Shown here piece after piece: positions 46,754 to 57,572 of a stretch of DNA of 64,000 nucleotides. The stretch is from the NCBI GenBank assembly GCA_963921425.1, contig OY992835.1, positions 10,602,001-10,666,000 on the forward strand, given 5' to 3'. The notes beneath the pieces are model-generated. The model did no database searches and had not been told where the DNA came from. It saw nothing but the letters and a program-made list of their open reading frames with translations. Made by a program: the position numbers and the translations under genes. Source of the DNA: Dryas octopetala (taxonomy: Eukaryota > Streptophyta > Magnoliopsida > Rosales > Rosaceae). Every line of letters starts with the position of its first letter. Position 1 is the stretch's first letter.

Positions 46754-46978
46754 GTACCTCCCAAAACCCTAACTCCCTCTTTTCCCCCTCAGAAAGATCC
46801 AAGATTCCTAGAGTTTTTTAGCTTTCCACCCAAAAATAATAATAATAACGCTAACAAAACCCTAATTTTTCCCCCAAAACACACACAGAAAAATCAATTA
46901 GGGCTTTCCCACGAAATCAAAATTCCTAGGGTTTTCACAGAAACTACGCACAGACAGAGAGAGGAAGAGAGAAAGAGT

Positions 46979-48486
46979 TAGGGCTTACAGCAAGAACAAC
47001 AGTAGGGCTTCAACTTTGAGCCTTCGTTTCTTTTCTCTTCGATCAGATCTCGCTCGCAGTCTCTCTCTCTCTTTCTCTCTCTAGTTTCTCTCTCTAAAAC
47101 GCTCACAGTCTAACACTCTCTCTCTCCTCTCTCTCTCTCTGTATCCTTATCTTACAGGTGTACGGCGAGAAAAGGGTCCGTGAGGAGGACGACGCGTGTG
47201 GGTGCACCAAAAGAGTCGTGCCCGGAAAGTATCATAGCACGGGTGGGGGGTGCGATTGACTCACGCGGTGTTCAGGCGAGTTACACGCAAGGACCAATGG
47301 GATAGCCAGGCGGGCGAGCCGTGAGGTTCACGCGCGAAGGGATTCGGTGGGTGATGGTGTGGTGGGGAGTTACGTTTGCGAATGTTGGGAGGGTTTTCCC
47401 AGGCAATGAGAGGGCGCGTGTGGTGTAGTTTCGGATGGGGCGTGAATAATGTTGGTGTGTAGGTGAGTCTCCCGCCGGGTTTTATATGGCCCAATTGTGT
47501 CGGTTGGTGCTCATAGCCTCACAGTGATAGTCATGGCTGGGATTTGCAGATTTCTTGTTGATTGAATCCTAAATTTGCCCTGGCCAAAAAACAATTAAAA
47601 AAAAAAAAAGAGAATCCTAATTTTGCCTTAGTGGCCACACAAAAATAAAGAATCCTAACTATGGCTTTTAATTGAAATTGTGTTCACTATTGGACTTTGG
47701 AGGCAGATCCAAGCCCAAATAAAATGGCTGTACGCTAGTGAGGTAATTACCCTTTTTTTTTTTGGTGTGAGGATAGTTACCCTTTTCTAGATATGGTATT
47801 TATCTCTATTAAATTAAACTTTTTCCTTTTGATAGGATATTATTTATGTTATTAGATTGCAAGATCTGAAACTTGGAATTTCATTAAAAGTTAGAATTTG
47901 ACAAGTGATAATATCCAATTTCCTTGTTTTGTTCTATTAACAAAGAAATCTTAAAATGTTATGTGAAATTTAGAGGTCATAAATTTTAACATTAAATTTC
48001 ACCTAAATATGGGTCATTTCTAAAATTTCAGAATATTAAGATTAAAAAATAAAAAATAAATAAAAACTCACCACCACAATCCCACAACCACCATCGTCGT
48101 TACCACCATCGCCGCAACAATAGCCATTACCGTCATTACCACCATCGCGGCAACAATTGCTATTATCTCTTCACCCAACATCATTATCACCACCATCACT
48201 ACCACCTGGTACTATGTCTCCACAACTATCATTGATACAATCATCACCCCTGCCTTTTTGCTTTCATCGCTACAATCACTACCCCTGCCTATTATTTTCA
48301 TCGCTACTATCACCACCACACCACCATTTTCATTACTCGAGAATGTATGGCCTTGGGTCTTGAGCCTCTATTTTCATTGCCAATTGATTTTAGGTTGGAT
48401 GCCAAGATTCATTTACCATCATCTCTGCTTTCATGGTTGTTGCCATTATTACCACCTCATCTCCACAAATTCCTTCTTTTAAAATT
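46979..48486 (-). promoter_or_regulatory. GTE4 5' UTR, promoter and upstream region (inner copy of a tandem duplication)
   Basis: On the minus strand this contains the pyrimidine/purine-repeat leader (46985-47150) and the upstream sequence of the GTE4-like gene. It is repeated collinearly at 48487-51005. The part 47150-47500 is G+C-rich with gggtgcaccaaaagagtc, tgattgactcacg and gccgtgaggttcacg, all retained in the outer copy. A simple trinucleotide region (accaccatc-type) fills 48060-48340. No coding sequence. Confidence 0.75.
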
Positions 48487-49237
48487 CTAACTTACAACAA
48501 GAAGCAACAATAGTAGGGCTTCAACTTCAAGCTTGATTCCTTTCTCTTTGATCAGATCTTGGCTCTCACTCTCTCTAGCTTCTCTCTCTAAAATGTCCAC
48601 ACAGTCTCATAGTTTCTCTCTCTTTCTCTATATAATCCTTATCTTACAAGTGTACATCAAGAAATAGATTCGTGGGGAGGACGAAGTGTGTGGGTGCACC
48701 AAAAGAGTCATGCGTGATAAGTATTATAGCACGGGTAAGGGGTGTGATTGACTCACGTGCTATTAAGGCGAGTGACCCGCAAAGGCTAATAGGAAAGCTG
48801 AGCAAGCGGGCCGTGAGGTTCACGTGCGAGGGGAATGATGGTATTGTGGGAGTTGCGTTTGTGAATATTATGAGGGGTTTTCCCAAACGACCAGAAGGCG
48901 TGTATGATATAGGTTCAAATCTGGTGTAATATTAGTGTAGGTGAATCTTTTTATATTCCCCGATTTTTGTCGGGTAGTGCTCGTAGTCATTGTCATGGTT
49001 GGGATTGCAAATTTCTTGCTGGTTGGATTGGCTGGAGGTAGATCCAAGTTCAAATCATATGGCTTTACCCCAGTTAGGTAATTACCCTTTTTTAAATGTG
49101 GTATTTATGTCTATTAAATTAAACTTTTTCCTTCCAATAAAACACTATTTATCTCATTAGATTGCAATATTTTAAATAAAAAATTATAATTAAATATCAA
49201 ATATCAATAGTTTTTTAGCAAAATAACAAGACACTAA

Positions 49238-50077
49238 GGGCCCGTTCGGTAACGTTTTACAGAACAATTTTCTAAAAACTGTATTGTAAAATGAAAATGA
49301 CAAATTAAATTTTGCATTCTCAAAATATGAGAAGGCGTCTAATAGCGTAATTGAAAAACAATTATATAAAACAAAAATAATGAAAACACATTTGATATTA
49401 ATCAATTATTACAACCAAATAATTATATTCACAAAAGATATTAATTATAAATTATTATTAACCAATTTCATAAAATATATAATTAAAAAAGAGAGAATTT
49501 CATAAAACTCAACCCACCTCGGCCGGCGTAACTACCTTGGAGGTGGAAGAGTTGTTGGTGGCCGTATTATTAATGAAGACAAGACTACAAACACCTATGA
49601 TCTAGTTGAACGAATGTATTTTCTCTATGTAAGGGTTGTTAAGGCTCGTGAGCTTCCTGTCATGGATGTTACGGAGAGTTTTGATCCATTTATTGAAGCG
49701 AGAATTGGAAACTATAGAGGGATTACAAAGTATATATTTTGAGAGATGGGTGAGGTGGGCAGCGACGGGGGGTAGGGCTACCGCCGGAGGTGGGTCTGGC
49801 TAGGTGGGGAGGAGGTGTAGATCACATGTTTTTTCATTTTTCCATTTTTTTTTTCAGTACGTTGTAAATTTTTTTTTATTTGTATCTGTGTTCTCTATGT
49901 TTTCTAAATTCACTGAAAACATCATTTAGTCGTTTTTTGAATTTACACTGTAAACTAGAAATTCTATTTTGTGTTTTTCAAAAACTGTTTTCTCAATACG
50001 GCAACCAAATGCATTTTTGTCATTTTTTGAATTTGTAAAATGAAAAACCGTTTTATAAAACGTTACTAAACGCACCC
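49238..50077. mobile_element. PIF/Harbinger-type element with captured MCTP fragment
   Basis: Inverted ends gggcccgttcggtaacgttt and aaacgttactaaacgcaccc, flanked by TAA at 49235-49237 and 50078-50080. Subterminal regions are also partly inverted copies of each other (ttttctaaaaactgt and aaaaactgttttctca). The 840 bp lack transposase. The centre holds a host coding fragment (49533-49739), followed by a G-rich piece at 49740-49820. It interrupts the outer GTE4-promoter copy, so it arrived after that duplication. Confidence 0.85.
49533..49739 (+). pseudogene. Captured C2-domain fragment of an MCTP (FTIP/QUIRKY-type) gene
   Basis: A 69-codon frame without stops reads YLGGGRVVGG, then TTNTYDLVERMYFLYVRVVK, ARELPVMDVTESFDPFIEAR and IGNYRGITKYI. 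This is the start of a C2 domain of plant multiple-C2/transmembrane proteins (consensus TYDLVE.M.YLYVRVVKA..LP..DVTGS.DP+VEV..GNYKG.T). MCTPs sit at plasmodesmata/ER contacts and include FTIP1 and QUIRKY. The fragment keeps the junction region between the preceding linker and the C2 beta-strands and lacks everything after the first 50 or so C2 residues. The absence of stops suggests recent capture or constraint; it cannot make a whole C2 domain. Confidence 0.85.
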
Positions 50078-51005
50078 TAATTTTTTTTAGTTTATGTACT
50101 AATTTAGAATAAGACATTTTGGATTATGTCATAAATTGGTTTGCTATACAGTTGTGACTGTTGAACAATCACAATTGTGACTGTTTCAAATTCATAAAAA
50201 TTCAAAATTTATAAAGATTTAATGTTTTTGATTTAGGCTTGGGGGATGAAGTACTATAACTTAGAGACTAAACATTAAACTTTAAGCTTTGCAAATATTG
50301 AAAAAACAACAAATCAATAAAAAAGTTATGAATGTTAGATATTCACAATTCGGTATAATCATGTTTTTTAAAGTTAGTACCTAAATTGAAATTTAGTATT
50401 TAAAGTGAAATGACATAAATGTGTTGATAGTTAAAATGAAAAAACATTGTAATTTGATATCTAAAATCAACAGATCTTATTTTAAACTCATAATTTCATT
50501 GCATGTCATAATTTGACAAGCGACAATCTCCAATTTCATTGTTTGATTTTATTAATAAAGAAATCATTAAATTCTATGCGGAAAAAAAATGTGGATTTAA
50601 AGGTTATATATTTCTACTTTAAATTTCATCTAAATATGTGTTATTTCTAAAGTTCTAAATAATGATATTTTAAGAAAAACACGCCCACCGCCGCCATAGT
50701 CGCCACTACCCTTACACCCCAACATCATTGTCACGTACCACCCTCGCTGGCACCACTATCACCACCACCCCTACCTCTATTGCTATCATTACTGTCATCG
50801 CTACCATCACGACTAGCACCACCACTATAACATCATTGTCATTACTTGTTAAGAGGAAGTCCTACTCGAGAATATATGGCGTTGTATATTGGCTTATAGA
50901 GGTAATTAGTCCTCTTCTCCCACTGTCAACTAGTCTTGGGTCAGATTCCAAGATTTCTTTAATTACTTCCATGTCTGCTTCCATCCATTATCTCTCTTAT
51001 GCTTA

Positions 51006-51510
51006 ATAAGTTAATATGTTAGCTAAGAAATTAATAAAGGAGAAATGGAGAATGCTAGCTACCTTCATTTTCTACCTTTTCCTTTGACCTTCATTATCCA
51101 TCTTTTTCTTTGGACCTTCCATATCCATGTGTAGTGAGAGGAAATAGGGTGTGCATATAGCAGCACTTTTTAGAAAACACACAAATTAAATGTTCATCTC
51201 TTTCCAAATTTACCCTTCAGTACCAATTCATTAAAATTTTTACAGTAAATGGTTTTAAAGTCCATTTTACAACCCTTAATGATAAATATTTCAACGTAAA
51301 AGGTTGCAATGACAAATAGGTCCACTTTTTGACAAATAAACCCACGTTATAACAGGTTTCTTGTTTTTTGTGTCGAGGGCTCGCCAGTCGCCACCCTGTC
51401 GAGAGCCTTCAGTGAACAATGTCAGTATTGTTCATCGAGCGCTCGGTGGGTTCCATGTCATGCACGTTTCATTAAAGTTGACCTAGCTGGGAGCACTCTG
51501 TAGCGTGTAG
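51006..51510. other. Intergenic
   Basis: No gene seen. Near 51050-51180, tgctagctacc and gtgcatatagcagcact faintly resemble the ends of the 28742-29486 element, but no full element can be delimited. Confidence 0.4.
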
Positions 51511-51511
51511 T

Positions 51512-52260
51512 GTTAGAGGTTGCTTTTGTATGTCACAACCAAGCTTGTCTAAGGTCATTAGTCAAGCCTTCTAATGCTCCGACCTTGCTCACGAAGTCAG
51601 GTAGATTATAGCTTTGTATCTCAGCAGAGAGCTCGCCCAAGCTATCTGGGATTCCTACAAGCTCTCCCAATCAATCATCGATCCGATCAAAATGTTACAC
51701 ATTTGTCATTCGGGCCTTCATTCTTAATTGTTATGTAATCTTGCTCTGATACCAACTATCACGGGCCGGCTTTTCACAACACAAGACGGACCGTGTGGCA
51801 CTTGCTAACCTTCTCCTGGGTAGCAAGTCAGCCAAGTGAGTATCTCGAAAAGCAACAATCCACACAATATATTAGATTTGTGCAAGCCCCAAGCAAGCAA
51901 CAAAAAGCAATCACACAACGAAACAAAAAGGAAAGGCTTACATTGCAACATATGATTGAATAAATATTCTTCTTATATTGATGGCAGAAGAGTACAGGGG
52001 CTCATGTGCATGCTCTTACCTATGCTAGTGAGCTAGCCCAGCATTCCACTGACTAGTCATCCCCTGTAAAGAGCATTCTGAGCCATTTTGAAGATTACAT
52101 CAAGAAACATCAAAATGTACGAGGAATCATAATTCCTCTAAAATTGAAAATGAAAAATTTGCTAATTACTAAAATACATTTGCACACATACAAACGGCCA
52201 AAGACTTGACTAATGATCTTGGACAAACTTGGTTGTAACATACAAAAACAACCCCTAACA
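51512..52260 (-). mobile_element. LTR-retrotransposon debris (LTR plus primer-binding site, with an inverted LTR piece)
   Basis: On the minus strand, 52260 down to about 51759 reads like an LTR beginning tgttaggggttg. Just after it comes tggtatcagagc (51754-51743), the usual initiator-tRNA-Met primer-binding site. On the plus strand, 51512-51570 repeats the first 55 or so bases of that LTR in opposite orientation. So at least two LTR pieces, in inverted arrangement, remain. No internal coding domain is visible. A broken fossil; superfamily not assigned. Confidence 0.65.
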
Positions 52261-52561
52261 CGTAGGTAGGTTGAGTTATCAACTGGAATTTAATAAAAAA
52301 AGCCCAAATTTTTATTCATTTTCTTTAGAGCAAATGACAAAAATATTTACCAACAATTCGAAGGGCACAATAGGAAAAAAAAAAAAAAATTTTGGGCTTT
52401 GGCCAATGGAAAACCAACCTCATTAAAATCTACCATCCAAATAAAAATACCATAAATTGAAGAATAAATGGATAAGTAAAACGTGAGTAGAAATGCTTTA
52501 TTCATCAACAAAATTGATTCATTGAAGACCGGAGTCCTGAGCAGCACCGGCAGCACATGAA
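52261..52561. other. 5' flank of the DUF455 gene
   Basis: AT-rich sequence up to the start codon. No clear TATA box. A short ATG frame (52557, six codons) overlaps the main start. Confidence 0.5.
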
Positions 52562-55281
52562 ATGCAGCGTCTGAAACTCAAACCCATGCTCTCTCCACCA
52601 CCACCACAGTGGTCCTTCTGCTCCCATGTCCCCTTCCTTTTACGCCTCAAAATCAAGTCCTTTTCTTCTTCTTCTTCTTCTTCTTCTTCTTCTTCTTCTT
52701 CTTCTTTGCAATACTCTCCTTGGTCTGGTCTGCAAACCTGGAGAGACAGCCCACTCAATGAGAATCGCTGCTGGGGACCCAAGGGTCCACAACCACAACC
52801 TCAGCCGCTACACTCACAGCCCTCTTCAATCAACAACGATCACAGTCCAACACTGTCATCAACTTCCTCTCTTGCGGAGCTTGCTGCTCTCGTTCTCTCC
52901 ACCAGTGACCCCATCGCCAAGTCCAAGCTTTCCCACGTTGCTTACTCCACGTGGCGCCTGCACAACCTTCCACTTGGTGCATGTGAACCGCCTTCCCGAC
53001 CCGCTCGCCCTCTAAAACCCCGACTGGTTAGTTCATGCTGTTTCTTAAATAAATTTGGCAAAATGATACTTTCGGTTCCTAGATTTTTATGAAATTTTCA
53101 CTTTGGTCCTGTTCTTTAGGGTTTGAGCAGCATTGGTAGTCTATGCTGTTTCTTAAAGAAATTATTATAATATTCTTTCCCATTAGAATTTCAATTGAAA
53201 AAAAATGTATATGGTTTGTTGGTTGTGCGCTTATGGTTGTGGGTTACTGGGCTTCACTGCTTTTGAGTTTCATTAATAGAGGATATTTTGACTAGTTTCT
53301 TGAATTGGGTATTGCTCCTTTTTTGTATTGATGACATGAGTCTGCTCCCTAAGTGATCCAGTGTCTTAATTTTCATTTTTCTGAATGATCTGAAAGATGT
53401 ATACAATGCTTATTTTACTGGTTTTGAACTTATTGGGTAGGTATCTACATCAGTGCGTGTTCATTTCTGCCTTGTATAATGTGAATTCAGGTTTCCCCTA
53501 AAGAAATTCCAGCTCCCAAGAACTCGGGTTTGCCTCTTAATGCTTATATGCTTCATAATCTTGCTCATGTTGAGCTCAATGCAATTGACTTGGCATGGGA
53601 TACTGTCGTTCGTTTTTCACCGTTTAGTGAGACTCTTGGAGAGGGATTTTTCTCTGACTTTGCTCATGTTGCTGACGACGAGAGCCGCCATTTTTCTTGG
53701 TGTTCTCAGAGGCTTGCTGAACTTGGTTTCAAGTGAGGAGAATTGTTACTTTGGGTAGATAATTGGTTGTTTCTTAGGTTGACTTACAATTTTGCTTTTG
53801 TAACAAGTTATGGGGATATGCCTGCTCATAATCTGCTTTGGAGGGAGTGTGAGAAATCATCTGAAAATGTTGCTGCACGTTTGGCAGTAATCCCACTAGT
53901 CCAGGTAATATCTTGTACTTGGATATGTATGTATATATTTAATTATTCTCTGATAAGTTATTCAAATAAGATTCTTATAAAATAACATGTTTCTTAGTCA
54001 TTAGATTAGATATGAACGGTTAAGATGCAATGAGATGAGATGCATAGTAGATGAGATGTGAACTCATAAGGGAATAACTCTTTCATGAATCATATTTACA
54101 TATTTCATGTACCATATTCAATTTCTCTTAAAATGATCTTGTCTTGCTTCAAATAAAGAGAGCTGCGTAGGACTACAGTATATCATTTGTGGCTGGAGAC
54201 AAAGAGCTGAATGTTCAGAGGCATGTCGTTAGTATGAATTTGTATAGAATATTGAGTGAGATATAAAGTTGATACTACATGAGTTTCATGGTGTTAAAAA
54301 CTGTATTTTTAAGAACAGCCGCTGATGCAAGGAAGAAGTATAATATATTCCTTTTTTTCTAGCTTAACTAACTCACCAAAATTCCATTCTATCTGCTTCG
54401 ACCCAGATTTTGTTCATTTTAGATTCTATTTGATGTGTTATAATTCATGGTTTTCTTTTGAATGTTGTAGGAGGCTAGAGGACTAGATGCTGGACCACGA
54501 CTTGTGCAAAAATTGATTGGTTTTGGAGATGTCAGGACATCTGAAATTGTAGCTAGAATTGCTGATGAAGAAGTTGCACACGTTGCTGTTGGTGTCCACT
54601 GGTTTGTCGATGTCTGTCAGAAAATGGGTCGTGCCCCATCTTCTGCATTTAAAGGTTTGGCTGTCCTTTTTATTTCTTCTCTGTATATACTCACCTATAG
54701 TCATACTACATTCTAGAGCAAGTATGATCGTTATGTGGATCTTTTTCCTGTAACCATGCAGACTTGTTAGAAGAGTATAATGTGGAATTGAAGGGGCCCT
54801 TCAATTATCCCGCTCGTGATGAAGCTGGCATTCCTCGTGATTGGTGAGAAATTTGTATATTTTGGAGGTTATTTTGATTGGTATGAATATGGAGGAATTG
54901 ATATAATGTAACTATTTAATATGAAATTCACCCTTTTTATTAAATAAAACCACAAAGCATGACTGAATTCTCTTTCTAGTCTACAAGTGTAGAAATTCCT
55001 TTTTATGAAAGTATGATAACTTGCTTCATCTCCTCTATAGGTATGACTTATCTACAAATAACCAGGATAAGAATAAGAAAATGGATAAAAGTGACAAGCT
55101 CTCTGAGGTACGTGGTCCTGGCAATTACACACTATGAAACTAATTTCAGAACTTTGTTGTTTATCTTTTTTCTTTTGGCAAATAGATATATTGTAGCACC
55201 TCTACTGTTATACAGGTCTATGAGAGGCTTGCTACCATAGTTTCCATGGAGAGTGAGAACTCAAGTTTGAACGGGCCTTAG
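52562..55281 (+). CDS. DUF455 (PF04305) ferritin-like protein
   Basis: Seven exons: 52562-53026, 53491-53732, 53808-53904, 54471-54654, 54762-54843, 55041-55107 and 55216-55281. All have GT/AG junctions and consistent phase, giving 400 residues. Residues 1-75 or so are basic and Ser-rich (with a long poly-Ser run), like an organelle-targeting peptide. The DUF455 core follows: HVELNAIDLAWD (181-192), ADDESRHF with E219-x-x-H222, EARGLDAGPRLV (269 on), and ADEEVAHVAVGVHWF with E302-x-x-H305. Paired ExxH motifs in helices are typical of di-iron ferritin-like folds; related bacterial proteins are uncharacterised. The nearest plant relative I recall is Arabidopsis At5g04520. The catalytic role is unknown. 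The exact acceptor of exon 3 (53808) is the least certain junction. Confidence 0.88.
52663..52706 (+). repeat. (TTC)n microsatellite in coding sequence
   Basis: About 14 uninterrupted TTC units in exon 1 of the DUF455 gene. In the coding frame they give a poly-Ser run inside the presumed targeting peptide. Length changes by multiples of three would keep the frame. Confidence 0.9.
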
Positions 55282-57127
55282 AAGTTGTGCATCAACATAT
55301 TTTTTCTTCTATGAGACTATGATCATGTCGGTATGAAGCATATCTTTTATGGTTGCACACTTCATACATTGTCCATGGAAGAAATCAGACATTTATTCTT
55401 CATTAAGCATTCACAAGCAGCATTACAACTCAGTACCTATCTTTCTGAATTGGTTCATTGGGTTTGTCAATTTTAGAGAAGAAACAAGAGCATCATCACA
55501 CCGGACCTAGATTGGTGCTCAAACTTTGAGTTATTATCTTTTCCCTTTTTTTCAATTTCCTTTTTTTTCTTTTTCTTTTTTGTCAACATTGAAATTCAAG
55601 CAGAAAAGCTTTAATTTACTTATACTTCACTGTTACTCCGTTATAGTTTGTTAATATAAATTCTGTATATACATTTATATATGTTTGATCCTAGTTCTCT
55701 CTCATTTTCTTTTTGGACATTCAAGCTATAAAAGTCTCGTGCAAAATTAATGAGAGGAATTTTGGGCAGCAAATGAACTTGTATGTGGTTGCTCACCTGA
55801 GCTCTTAGGGTTGGTACTTAGTGAGCGTCTAAACTTTAGCAACCGTTGAATATTATCGAACTTTAGCAACCGTTGAATATTATCGACAGTTGCTAAAAAT
55901 ATAGGCGCTCACCCACGGGGCCTATTTTTAGCAACTCAGGTGGGTGCTTTTGTGAATGCGTAATAGCATATGGTTGACATAAAGAGATGCTAATTTTTGC
56001 CTTGTATGCAAATGATGCAATTACCTCTTGCATCATTATACATTTCCTTTGCACACAAAAGCAATGACCCAACCACATCCTCGTGCGCATTTAAACTGTC
56101 TGCAATTTTTAAGCTTCCCTACCTTACACGCATGGCCAACTTCAACTTCAACTTCAGCTTCAACTTCAACTTTCATTGTATTGCATATCATCTTCTCTGA
56201 CTTGAGACCATTTACACGTGTGGGTATCTTCCACGGAGTCATGGGTTTAAACCTCTTTTTTTTTTTGGGGCCACTTGGGTTCAAAGCTGCTTTAGCTTCA
56301 AGAGAGATGAAACATATTGACATGTTTTGTGAGTGTCACAAAATGTCTACTTAAGGATCTGAAAAAAGGAAAAAAAAAAAAAAAAAAAGGCTACAACTTG
56401 CTAGTCTGGCACGATTTCTTATCCTACATGGACAATAATTTTATGAATAGTTTCAAAATTCGAAGAACCTTTCTTTTACCGACACTAGTGCGGCACTGGT
56501 GTCACTCTAGTAATCTTTTCTTTTCTTTTTCTTGTTTGTTTTAGTAGTATTTCCTTACTTAGCCACTTCAAATAAGCAGGACAAAACCAATTGGATTCGA
56601 TTTTGGCATCAATAAATCATATTAAATCTACATAAAAGGTTTGTATCCTTAGAAAAATGCCACAAATACTTTTACAACATGATTGAGCCTTAAACAACCA
56701 AAACCAAGAAAGTTTATTTCGAAAGTTTTAGGGTTAGGCAAAAGTTTTCTTTAGCAAAGAATTAAAAAAAAAAAAGTAAAATATTCATTCCTCGGTTCAC
56801 TTTATTCATTTATTTTTAAATATCATCCCAGACTCCCAGTTGGCAGTTGCCTACTAGCTTTGGGCAAAAGCTACAAAACGTGTGTATCTCTCCCTCAATC
56901 ACAAGTTCACAACTTTACAATTTCTATTAATTTTTATTTTAAGAAACAAATAATAATTAAATTAAAAACAGACGGAAAGAAAAGCAGAAGAAAATTCCAA
57001 TAAATCACAGCGTCCCCACTACTTGTCTATACTACTTCTCCATTCTCTTCTCTCTCTCTGCCTGCACATACAACCTCCAAGCTGAAGAAGAAGAAGAAGC
57101 AAATCCCAGAAAAGAAAGTGAGAGAAA
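55282..57127. other. Intergenic: DUF455 3' flank and TAXIMIN 5' flank
   Basis: Contains a 26-base direct repeat near 55832-55884 (aactttagcaaccgttgaat twice), with gttgctcacctgagc before it and gcaactcaggtgggtgc after it, suggesting a small foldback of about 170 bp (55778-55948). A short aacttc repeat lies at 56140-56170. The last 70 bases are GA-rich, like the TAXIMIN 5' UTR. No other gene seen. Confidence 0.5.
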
Positions 57128-57572
57128 ATGTGCAATTCAGAAGGTCAGTGTAGGCCTTTGGGCTTTCTACTGGGCCTTCCCTTCGCCCTTCTCTCTCTCA
57201 TCATCTCCATCGTCGGCATCGTTATATGGATCGTCGGGTATGATTCAGTTTCCACTCTCATCTCAAATTGATTGATTTTCATGCATGTTTGATCATCTGG
57301 GTATCTATAATTTTCTCGATTGTTCTGTGATTTCGTGCAATTCGGTCATCTGGGTATCTGAAATTCATTGATTTTTTTATGTGATTTTGAAGTTGGGATC
57401 TGATTTGGTTCTGAATTCTCTGTTTTGGGTTGTGGGGTTTTTCTGTAGATTGATGCTGACATGCATATGCCCGTGCTGTTTGTGCGTGACGGTGATTGTG
57501 GAGTTGGCTCTGGAGTTGGTGAAGGCCCCAATTCATGTCATGGAGTGGTTCACTTCTCAAATCCCCTGTTAA
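57128..57572 (+). CDS. TAX1: TAXIMIN signalling peptide
   Basis: Two exons, 57128-57237 and 57449-57572 (GT/AG, split GG|A codon), encode 77 residues. The short Cys-containing N-terminus [19 protein letters not shown] is followed by a hydrophobic segment (about 15-38), a Cys cluster [10 protein letters not shown] (41-50), a second hydrophobic stretch and the invariant end WFTSQIPC. This is the highly conserved plant TAXIMIN family, first described in Taxus as a regulator of taxane metabolism; Arabidopsis TAX1 affects fusion of lateral organs. The sequence is close to TAX1 over its whole length. Whether the mature product is secreted or membrane-bound is not clear from sequence. The intron position splits the first hydrophobic segment from the Cys cluster. 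The 5' UTR has a gaagaagaagaag run. Confidence 0.93.

Larger units (their letters stand above)
48487..51005 (-). repeat. Outer tandem copy of the GTE4 leader/promoter region
   Basis: Begins ctaacttacaacaagaagcaa, matching the inner copy's gggcttacagcaagaacaa, and follows it through the leader-like ctctctct tract, gggtgcaccaaaagagtca, tgattgactcacg and gaggttcacg. It continues through the AT-rich part and the accacc-rich part (50690-50860). It lacks any GTE4 coding bases. It is interrupted by a PIF/Harbinger element at 49238-50077. Same orientation as the inner copy. Confidence 0.8.

Noticed and set aside
46750-46764. Upstream extension of the GTE4-like protein to 46764
   Set aside because: The codon there is TTG, not ATG; the family starts at the ATG at 46749.
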